The translations under genes were made by a program, and so were the position numbers. Below the pieces are notes generated by a model. It was not told the DNA's origin. It did not search any database and saw only the letters and a list, made by a program, of their open reading frames with translations. From Dactylosporangium siamense (GTDB taxonomy: Bacteria > Actinomycetota > Actinomycetes > Mycobacteriales > Micromonosporaceae), in contig NZ_BONQ01000031.1 of the NCBI RefSeq assembly GCF_016862795.1, positions 1 through 49,498 on the forward strand: a stretch of 49,498 bases of DNA, written 5' to 3'. Below are positions 29,948 through 36,242 of the stretch, piece after piece. Positions within the stretch are counted from its first letter, which is position 1. Each line of letters begins with the position of its first letter.

Positions 29948-31336
29948 TCACGAGTCGAAGCCCAGGCCGAGGCGGTCCAGGGTGCGCAGCCACAGGTTGC
30001 GGCGGCCCTCATCGCGGTCGGCCCGGGCGATCGACCAGCGGGTCAGCTGGATCACGCCGGAGCGCACCGGCTCCGGCGGGAACGGCACCGGCCTGGAGCG
30101 CACCATCCGCAGCCTGGTCAGCGGGGTCGGCTCGCCGGCCAGCAGGTCCAGCATCACCTGCGCGCCGAAGCGGGTCGCGCCGACGCCGAGACCCGTGAAC
30201 CCGGCGGCGTAGGCGAGGCGGCCGGCATACCCCGTGCCGAAGAACGCGCAGAACCGCGAGCACGTGTCCACGACCCCACCCCACGCGTGGGTGAACCGGA
30301 CGCCGTCCAGCTGCGGGAACGTCTCGAAGAAGTGTGCCGCGAGCTTGTCCGACGTCGATGGGCGCTGGTCATACGCGGGGCGGATGCCGCCGCCGTTGTA
30401 GTACACCGCGTCGTAGCCGCCCCACAGGATGCGGTTGTCGTCGGTGAGCCGGTAGTAGTGGAACTGGTTGGCGCTGTCGCCGATGCCCTGCCGGTCGGCC
30501 CAGCCGATGGAGGCCCGTTGTGCCTCGGTGAGGGGCTCGGTCATGAGGGCGTAGTCGTACACCGGGACGATGAACGGCCGGACCCGGCGCAGCGGCGAGC
30601 GGAACGCGCCGGTGCCGAGGGCGACCCTGGCCGCGGTCACGGTGCCGTGCGGGGTGCGCAACCGCAGCCCGCTGCCCGTGCTGTGCACTCCGGTGACCCG
30701 GGTGCCCTCGTGGAAGCGCACGCCGAGCGCGGCGCAGGCCCCGGCGAGGCCCCAGGCCAGCCGGGCCGGGTCGAGCATCGCGGTGCCGTCGCGGTCCCAC
30801 ACGCCGGCCTCGTAGGTGGCCGCCCGCACCTCCGCGCGGATCGCGTCCCGGTCGAGGAACTCCACCCGCCGGCCCATCCGCCGTGAGGTTTCGAGGCCCT
30901 CGAGGAGCCCGCCGACCTGCCATGGTTCGGTCGCCACCGACAGCTCGCCGGTGCGCTCGAAGCCGCAGTCGATCCCGTGCCGCCGCAGCGTCGCCTCGAT
31001 CCCGTCCAGGTTGGCCCGGCCGAGCTCCTCCAGGGTCTCGATCTCGTCCGGGAACCGGTCGACGCCGTTGGCCAGGCCGTGGGTGAGGCTGGCCGCGCAG
31101 AAGCCGCCGTTGCGCCCGGTGGCCGCCCAGCCGATCCGCCGGCCCTCCAGGACGACGACGTCGAGCCCGGGGTCGCGCTCCTTCGCCAGCAGCGCCGTCC
31201 ACAACCCGCTGAACCCGCCGCCGACCACCGCCAGGTCCGCGGTCGTCTCCCCCCGCAGCGGCGGGTGCGGGTCGGGCAGCGTCCGGTCCAGCCAGAACGG
31301 GGTGCTCACGGCGTCGCGCAGCGCGGGATGACCCAT
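29948..31336 (-). CDS. FAD-dependent amine/amino-acid oxidoreductase (DAO family, PuuB-like)
   Basis: 462 residues. The Rossmann motif is L-A-V-V-G-G-G-F-S-G-L-W-T-A (about 35-48), followed by V-V-L-E-G-R-R-I-G-W-A-A-T-G-R-N-G-G-F, the FAD-contact block of the DAO/glycine oxidase superfamily. The G-R-N-G-G-F block and the C-terminal G-T-G-Y-A-G-R-L-A-Y-A-A-G-F-T-G-L-G-V resemble gamma-glutamylputrescine oxidoreductase (PuuB/OrdL). It oxidises amines or N-substituted amino acids with O2. With the amidohydrolase downstream it may form a small catabolic step, but the substrate is unresolved. The ATG lies 6 nt after a TAGAGT box. Confidence 0.9.
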   Translation of the reverse strand: MGHPALRDAVSTPFWLDRTLPDPHPPLRGETTADLAVVGGGFSGLWTALLAKERDPGLDVVVLEGRRIGWAATGRNGGFCAASLTHGLANGVDRFPDEIETLEELGRANLDGIEATLRRHGIDCGFERTGELSVATEPWQVGGLLEGLETSRRMGRRVEFLDRDAIRAEVRAATYEAGVWDRDGTAMLDPARLAWGLAGACAALGVRFHEGTRVTGVHSTGSGLRLRTPHGTVTAARVALGTGAFRSPLRRVRPFIVPVYDYALMTEPLTEAQRASIGWADRQGIGDSANQFHYYRLTDDNRILWGGYDAVYYNGGGIRPAYDQRPSTSDKLAAHFFETFPQLDGVRFTHAWGGVVDTCSRFCAFFGTGYAGRLAYAAGFTGLGVGATRFGAQVMLDLLAGEPTPLTRLRMVRSRPVPFPPEPVRSGVIQLTRWSIARADRDEGRRNLWLRTLDRLGLGFDS

Positions 31337-31342
31337 TGCCGC

Positions 31343-31348
31343 ACTCTA
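31343..31348 (-). promoter_or_regulatory. -10 box, leaderless start of FAD oxidoreductase
   Basis: Minus-strand TAGAGT, 6 nt (GCGGCA), ATG at 31336. Mirrors the element at 10420-10431. Confidence 0.55.
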
Positions 31349-31377
31349 CGGGTCACGCGCCCGGCCCCGGGCGTCGA

Positions 31378-31383
31378 TACACT
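31378..31383 (+). promoter_or_regulatory. -10 box, leaderless start of hypothetical gene
   Basis: TACACT, 6 nt, GTG at 31390. It forms a back-to-back promoter pair with the minus-strand box at 31343-31348. Confidence 0.55.
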
Positions 31384-31389
31384 GAGCGG

Positions 31390-32280
31390 GTGGCCACGGA
31401 CGACCTGCTGTTCGTCGTGCTCGACGGTGCCGGCGGCTGCCTCGTCGCCCTCGACGAGCCGACCCTGGCCGGGCCGGTGTCCCGGGCCGGTCGCGGCGGC
31501 GTCATCCACCTCGTCCCCTCCGGGCGGCCGGTGCTGCGCCCCGACCCGCCGGGCAACGCCGGGCTGCGCGCGCTGACCGGCGCCGGGACCGTCGCCGTCG
31601 CCGGGGCGACCGTCGCGCTGTCCGCGCTGTTGACACCGTTCGTCGGCGCACCGATCGGGGTGGCCGGCCTGGCGCTGTGCGGCGCCGGCTACCGCAGTGG
31701 CCGGTCGGCGCTCGACCGGCGCTGGGGCGACCGGCACCGCATCCTGCGCCGGCCCGCCGAGGTGGGGGTGTTCGCCGGGGCGTTCAGCGCCGCGCAGACG
31801 ATCCTCATGCTGTGGCCGCGGCTGCGGGACCTGGTCCAGGTGTCGACGCCGAGCCGGGAGCTGGCCGGGTCGCTGTGGACCCTGGCCGGCCTGCTGCACG
31901 ACCGGGCCGACCTCCAGGAGCAGCTCGCCGAGCTGTCCCGGGCCGCGGCCCGGCTGCCGGCCGGCTCCCGGGCCGCAGCGCCGCTGCGCGACGAGCTGGC
32001 GCAGCGGCAGGCCCTGCTCCGGGCGTCCCTCACAGAGCTCGCCGGCGCGGTGGACGCCCGGGTGTCGGCGCTGGAGACCCTGGCCGGGGAGTGCGTCGAC
32101 CTGGTCCGGGACGAGCGGGCGGTGGTGGCCGCGGTCGAGGCGATCCGCAGCGCGGACCGTTCGCTGGGCCTGGTCGTCCCGCCGGTCGTCACTCCCCCGG
32201 ACGAGACCGGCGAGCTGGCGTCGCAGACCCGTTCGATCGTGGCGGCGTATCGGGAGCTGACCGGCCTCACCCGGCGCTGA
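31390..32280 (+). CDS. hypothetical membrane-associated protein
   Basis: 296 residues. Residues 1-55 are soluble and beta-rich (L-L-F-V-V-L-D-G-A-G-G). A hydrophobic hairpin follows at about 62-98 (T-V-A-V-A-G-A-T-V-A-L-S and G-V-A-G-L-A-L-C-G-A-G). A long helical, Arg/Glu/Ala-rich C-terminal half (about 145-290) is probably coiled coil. I know no matching family. The start is GTG 31390, fixed by the -10 box; the ORF upstream to 31336 is not supported. Confidence 0.7.
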   Translation: MATDDLLFVVLDGAGGCLVALDEPTLAGPVSRAGRGGVIHLVPSGRPVLRPDPPGNAGLRALTGAGTVAVAGATVALSALLTPFVGAPIGVAGLALCGAGYRSGRSALDRRWGDRHRILRRPAEVGVFAGAFSAAQTILMLWPRLRDLVQVSTPSRELAGSLWTLAGLLHDRADLQEQLAELSRAAARLPAGSRAAAPLRDELAQRQALLRASLTELAGAVDARVSALETLAGECVDLVRDERAVVAAVEAIRSADRSLGLVVPPVVTPPDETGELASQTRSIVAAYRELTGLTRR

Positions 32281-32382
32281 GCGGTCCCTTCCGGGCAAGG
32301 GCCACCCGTCCACAATGGAGTGCGCCGTCCGCACGGGGTGGGGGCGGCCTTTCGGCGGTGCCGCGGGCGACGCTGCGTCGCC

Positions 32383-32388
32383 TAACCT
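32383..32388 (+). promoter_or_regulatory. -10 box, leaderless start of Pro-rich membrane protein
   Basis: TAACCT, 7 nt (TCACGCC), GTG at 32396. Confidence 0.5.
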
Positions 32389-32395
32389 TCACGCC

Positions 32396-33205
32396 GTGTC
32401 GCCCGACGAGGACTCGCCGCCGCCCACGCCCCCGCCCGCCGAACCGCCGCCGGGCCCACCTGCGGATCCGCCGCCGGGACCACCGCCGGGACCACCTGCG
32501 GATCCACCGCCGGCAGCGCCTGCGGGTGGTGGGCGCACGGGTCGTGTCGCGCGGTGGACGGCGATCGCCAGCACGGCGGCGGTCGTGCTGGCCGGGCCCG
32601 CCGCGTGCGTGCAGGTCCTCGGGGTCAACGTGGCGCAGGTCGTCGGCTGGTTCGGCGGGCCGGTGCCGTCGCCGTCGGTCACCGGGCAGTCGGCGACCCC
32701 CGTACAGGAGCCCGTCACCCCGTCGCCGAGCGGGTCCGGAGCCTCTGCGTCACCGTCACCCTCACCCTCCCCCTCGGTCGGGCCGACCGGCCCGCCGCCA
32801 CCCCCGCCGCCGTCGCCGACACCGACGAGGAGCCCTGCGCCCGTCGCGTTCACCTTCGACGCGCGGAGCACCGTCGACCAGTGCGACAACCTCGCCGGGC
32901 ACGGTGACGCGCCGAAGACCGGACGGGTGCTCATCTTCGTGCGGTACCAGCGCGACACCGTCTGGTTCTACGAGCAGCCCGTCATCTTCGGCCCGGACCA
33001 CACCTGGACCAGCAGCCGGGTGGTGACCGGCGGCGACGACGACGGCGGCACCGAGTTCCGCTACGCCGCGGTCGCCGTCTCCGACCAGACCGCCGACACC
33101 CTGTCGAAGATCACCGGCTCGCCGTATCCGACGCCGTCCCTGCCGGGCACGATCATCCGCGAGAGCGACGCGGTCGTCCGCACCCGCGACAAGGGCATCT
33201 GTTAA
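32396..33205 (+). CDS. Pro-rich single-pass membrane protein, hypothetical
   Basis: 269 residues. The cytoplasmic N terminus (about 1-45) consists of P-P-P-G-P-P-A-D-type repeats. One transmembrane helix (about 60-80) follows, then a Pro/Ser/Thr wall-spanning stretch (about 95-150) and a compact extracytoplasmic C-terminal domain with D-Q-C-D-N and a terminal Cys (G-I-C). The layout suggests a cell-surface sensor or binding module. No family recognised. GTG 32396 is fixed by the -10 box. Its TAA stop overlaps the stop of the convergent MFS gene (TTAA). Confidence 0.7.
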   Translation: MSPDEDSPPPTPPPAEPPPGPPADPPPGPPPGPPADPPPAAPAGGGRTGRVARWTAIASTAAVVLAGPAACVQVLGVNVAQVVGWFGGPVPSPSVTGQSATPVQEPVTPSPSGSGASASPSPSPSPSVGPTGPPPPPPPSPTPTRSPAPVAFTFDARSTVDQCDNLAGHGDAPKTGRVLIFVRYQRDTVWFYEQPVIFGPDHTWTSSRVVTGGDDDGGTEFRYAAVAVSDQTADTLSKITGSPYPTPSLPGTIIRESDAVVRTRDKGIC

Positions 33206-34413
33206 GCGGGCACCGGCTCGGCGACCTGCGGGCGGGTCCGGCGGGCCCAGGCGACGACCGGCGGGACGAGGGTGCCGAGGACCGCGAACACGGCGCCCAG
33301 CAGCAGCCAGCCCGGTGCGCCCCAGCCGACCGCCAGGCTGGTCACCACGAACGGCGCGAGCATCTGCCCCAGCTGCATGCCCATCGAGTAGGCGCCCTGG
33401 TACTGGCCGTGCGCGTCGGACGGGGCCAGCCCGAACGAGATGCCCCACCCGGCGGCGGAGTGCCACAGCTCGCCGGTGACGTGCGCGAGCGCGCCGAGCA
33501 CCAGCAGCGCGACCGTCGCCGGCATGCTGGTGCCACCGCTCACCGCGAACAGCGCGCACCCGGCGAACAGCGCCAGCCCCGCCCGCCGCGAGGCCCGGGC
33601 GGCGCCGGACAGCGACTCCGTGCCGCGGGCGGCCCGGACCTGAAACAGCACCACCGCCGTGGTGTTGACCAGGAACAGCACCGCGATCAGCCAGCGCGGC
33701 GCGTCGGTGCGGTGCGCGATCCACAGCGGCAGCGCCACCTCGAACAGCCCGAAGTGCGTCGCCATCAGCCCGTCGAGGACCACGAACGCCAGGAACGGCC
33801 GGTCCCGCAGCGCGACCAGCCGGGGACCCGTCTCCCGGGCGGGCGCGGCCGGCACCGGGGCCAGCCCGCGCAACACCAGCGCCGCGGCCGCGTAGGTGAC
33901 CGCGTCGAGCAGGATCAGGGTGAGGTACGCCGGCCGCGTGTCGATCGCCAGCCCGACGCCCGCGACGGCGGAACCGGCGGCGATCCCGACGTTGGTGACC
34001 GAGCGCAGGTATGCCCTGGTGTGCACGCGCCGGTCCGCCGGGACCGCGCCGGCGATGACGGCGCCCTTGGCCGCCCGCTGGGCCGCGTCGGCGATCGCCA
34101 TCGGCACCCCGACGAGCAGGTAGGACCCGAACCCGTCGACGGTGACCAGTGCGACCGACCCCACGGCCAGGACGACGAGCCCGGCGACCAGGACGCCGCG
34201 CGGTCCGCGGCGGTCCGCGACGTAGCCCATCGGCGCGCTCGCGACCAGGCTGGCCAGCGCCGTCACGGTCAGCGCCAGGCCGGTCTCCCGCACGCTCAGC
34301 CCGACGGACCGGGTCAGGAACAGCGCGATCGACGTCATCGACACGCCGTTGCCGAACGTGTTGATCAGGGTCGCACCGGCGAGCAGCCGCAGTGGGCCGG
34401 GTTCTGGAAGCAC
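33202..34413 (-). CDS. MFS transporter (drug-efflux type)
   Basis: 403 residues with about 12 hydrophobic helices. The MFS loop 2-3 signature is present as G-Y-V-A-D-R-R-G-P-R-G-V-L near residues 64-76. Proton-driven efflux of small molecules is the most common role of such proteins. GTG 34413 is chosen because it lies 6 nt after a TTTAAT -10 box. TTG 34428 is the alternative. It sits downstream of the hemerythrin-SRPBCC gene and close to a TetR gene, so a TetR-controlled efflux unit is likely. Confidence 0.87.
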   Translation of the reverse strand: MLPEPGPLRLLAGATLINTFGNGVSMTSIALFLTRSVGLSVRETGLALTVTALASLVASAPMGYVADRRGPRGVLVAGLVVLAVGSVALVTVDGFGSYLLVGVPMAIADAAQRAAKGAVIAGAVPADRRVHTRAYLRSVTNVGIAAGSAVAGVGLAIDTRPAYLTLILLDAVTYAAAALVLRGLAPVPAAPARETGPRLVALRDRPFLAFVVLDGLMATHFGLFEVALPLWIAHRTDAPRWLIAVLFLVNTTAVVLFQVRAARGTESLSGAARASRRAGLALFAGCALFAVSGGTSMPATVALLVLGALAHVTGELWHSAAGWGISFGLAPSDAHGQYQGAYSMGMQLGQMLAPFVVTSLAVGWGAPGWLLLGAVFAVLGTLVPPVVAWARRTRPQVAEPVPA

Positions 34414-34419
34414 GCCGCC

Positions 34420-34425
34420 ATTAAA
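34420..34425 (-). promoter_or_regulatory. -10 box of MFS gene
   Basis: Minus-strand TTTAAT, 6 nt (GGCGGC), then GTG at 34413. It overlaps the last codons and stop of the upstream hemerythrin-SRPBCC gene. Confidence 0.5.
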
Positions 34426-35530
34426 CAATACGTACGTACGGTTTGCTAGTCAGGTCCGCGCGGATCCGGTCCAGGGTGGCCGCCATCGCCTGCGGCATCG
34501 CCGCGCCCCGGCCACTGAGCCGCTCGAAGGCGAGCACGCCACGGCCCGCGCTCAGGGCCATCGTCTGCACCAGCCGCGTCCCGCCGGGCACGGCGGTCAG
34601 CGCGAAGCGCCACGTGGTGCTGTCGGGGAAGCGGCCGCGGCGCAGGGTCCGGAACGCGAACTCCACGCCCGGCTCGGCGGCGAGCACCACGCACTCCCGG
34701 GTCCAGCGCACGCCGACGCTGCGGCTCGACCCGCGGAAGCGCGCGCCCGGCACGGGACCGGTCGCGGCGTCGTCCCATTCGCAGCGGTAGCACTCGGGGC
34801 TCCAGCGGCCCATGCGCGTGACGTCGGCGACGGCGGCGTACACCTCGGCGGGCGGGACCGGGATCACCACCTCCGCGCGGGCGGTCATCGAGACGACCGG
34901 CTCGGCGGGCGCGAGGTCGGCGTACGCGTCCTGCAGGCGCCTGGTGTACCGGCCGCGGGTGGCGGCCAGGATCAGCCGCAGCGGCAGCCCGCCGGTGTGC
35001 AGCACCCGCTCGGCCAGGGAGGCGTCGGCGGCCATCACCCACGGCACGACGAACCCCATCCGCACCGGCAGCGCCTTGCGCATCGCCTTCTCCATGGCGG
35101 CGTGCCGCTGCGGGGTGATCCGCTCCGCGACGATCGGCACGACGACGGCCTCCTCCTCGGCGAGGTGCTCGACCATGAGGTCCCGCAGCCGCACCGACGC
35201 CGCTTGCAGGGCGGCGAAGTCCCGCGTCTCCAGCGCCGACCGGATGGCGTCCATCAACGGGTCCAGCTCGCCGTGGTCGCCGCTGAGCGCCTCGAGCTCG
35301 GCGTTGGGGCCGGTCGCCTCCAGCAGCATCGGCCACAGGAACCCGTCCTCGCCGGTGTGGTGATGGTGAATGGCGTCGATCACGTCGCCGACGTGGGCGC
35401 GCAGGGCGGCGAGCTGGCGTGGCCCCGGCCGGCGCCGCCCGGCGGCGGCGCTGACGGCGAACTCGGCGAGCCGGTCGAGCTCTCCCCGGATCGCGGCGTG
35501 CATCAACAAGTATCCCGACTGGTCTGTCAT
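34421..35530 (-). CDS. hemerythrin-like - SRPBCC fusion protein
   Basis: 369 residues. Residues about 5-165 form a hemerythrin/HHE four-helix bundle with candidate di-iron ligands His11, His57/His58, Glu61, His86, His122 and Glu126. Residues about 220-365 form an SRPBCC/polyketide-cyclase-like domain (A-E-V-V-I-P-V-P-P-A-E-V-Y-A-A-V-A-D, then M-G-R-W-S-P-E-C), a hydrophobic ligand pocket fold. The pairing suggests binding of a hydrophobic ligand coupled to O2/NO/redox sensing or detoxification, an inference. ATG 35530 has GAGGAG 8 nt upstream; ATG 35536 is alternative. It is probably co-regulated with the MFS gene by the divergent TetR gene. Confidence 0.82.
   Translation of the reverse strand: MTDQSGYLLMHAAIRGELDRLAEFAVSAAAGRRRPGPRQLAALRAHVGDVIDAIHHHHTGEDGFLWPMLLEATGPNAELEALSGDHGELDPLMDAIRSALETRDFAALQAASVRLRDLMVEHLAEEEAVVVPIVAERITPQRHAAMEKAMRKALPVRMGFVVPWVMAADASLAERVLHTGGLPLRLILAATRGRYTRRLQDAYADLAPAEPVVSMTARAEVVIPVPPAEVYAAVADVTRMGRWSPECYRCEWDDAATGPVPGARFRGSSRSVGVRWTRECVVLAAEPGVEFAFRTLRRGRFPDSTTWRFALTAVPGGTRLVQTMALSAGRGVLAFERLSGRGAAMPQAMAATLDRIRADLTSKPYVRIV
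34429..34438. promoter_or_regulatory. candidate TetR operator TACGTACGTA
   Basis: A perfect 10-bp palindrome with partly symmetric flanks (CAA on one side, CGGTTTG on the other) sits just upstream of the MFS -10 box. A bound repressor there would block transcription. It is AT/CG-alternating, as many TetR-family operators are, and lies within codons of the preceding gene. The TetR gene is 1.1 kb away. Confidence 0.4.
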
Positions 35531-35547
35531 GGTCATCGCTCCTCGGT

Positions 35548-35553
35548 TATATT
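35548..35553 (+). promoter_or_regulatory. -10 candidate of tetR gene
   Basis: TATATT in the 70-bp divergent region. It would give a leader of about 40 nt to the GTG at 35601, which has its own GGAG. Confidence 0.35.
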
Positions 35554-35565
35554 CGGTGCAGCCAC

Positions 35566-35596
35566 ACTGTATTCGAACCAGTGAGCATGGAGTCAA
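35566..35596 (-). promoter_or_regulatory. promoter candidate of hemerythrin-SRPBCC gene
   Basis: On the minus strand TTGACT (35596-35591) and TACAGT (35571-35566) are separated by 19 bp, a slightly long sigma-70 spacing. Transcripts would start near 35560 and include the GAGGAG ribosome site. Confidence 0.4.
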
Positions 35597-35600
35597 TATC

Positions 35601-36242
35601 GTGGATACGACACCTCGGGCGTACCGGTCCCCCCGGCGCCAGGCCCAGGCGGAGCAGACCCGGGCCGCGATCGTGCGCGCCGCCGCGCGGCTGTTCGCCG
35701 ACCGGGGCTACGCGGGCACCACGATGCAGGCCGTCGCCGACGAGGCCGGCGTCGCCGTCGAGTCCGTCTACAAGGCCGGCTCCAAGGCCCAGCTGCTGCG
35801 CCGCGCCCACGACGAGACGGTCGCCGGCGACGACCGGCCCGTCCCACTGCTGGAGCGGGAGGAGCTGCGCGCCGCCCTCGCCGTCGACGACCAGCGCGCG
35901 CTGATCCGCACGTTCGCGGCCACCGTCGCCGACCGGGCCCGCACCCTGAGCCCGATCAGCCGCGCGTTCGTCCAGGCGGCCGGCGCCGACCCGGCGATCA
36001 ACGCGTCCTGGGAGGAGCTCGAGTCGCAGCGCCTCGCCGACCAGCGCCGCCTGGTCGAGGCGATCGCCGCGCTGGGCCCGCTGCGGGCGGGCCTGAGCGT
36101 GGACCGCGGCGCGACGCTGATCTGGACGCTGCTCAACCACCAGTCGGGCTGGCTGGTCACCCACCACCTCGGCTGGGACGACGAGCAGGTCGCCGGCTGG
36201 ATGACGGAGACCCTTACCTGCCTGCTGCTGCCCGGATCATGA
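35601..36242 (+). CDS. TetR-family transcriptional regulator
   Basis: 213 residues. The N-terminal helix-turn-helix is typical: T-R-A-A-I-V-R-A-A-A-R-L-F then A-G-T-T-M-Q-A-V-A-D-E-A-G-V-A (about 20-62). The C-terminal ligand domain is divergent and shows H-H-L-G-W-D near the end. It probably represses the divergent hemerythrin-SRPBCC gene and the MFS gene and is released by a small hydrophobic ligand. GTG 35601 has GGAG 8 nt upstream. The frame continues to 35370 but reads antisense to the neighbour. Its stop forms TCATGA with the stop of the convergent GGDEF-EAL gene. Confidence 0.88.
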   Translation: MDTTPRAYRSPRRQAQAEQTRAAIVRAAARLFADRGYAGTTMQAVADEAGVAVESVYKAGSKAQLLRRAHDETVAGDDRPVPLLEREELRAALAVDDQRALIRTFAATVADRARTLSPISRAFVQAAGADPAINASWEELESQRLADQRRLVEAIAALGPLRAGLSVDRGATLIWTLLNHQSGWLVTHHLGWDDEQVAGWMTETLTCLLLPGS

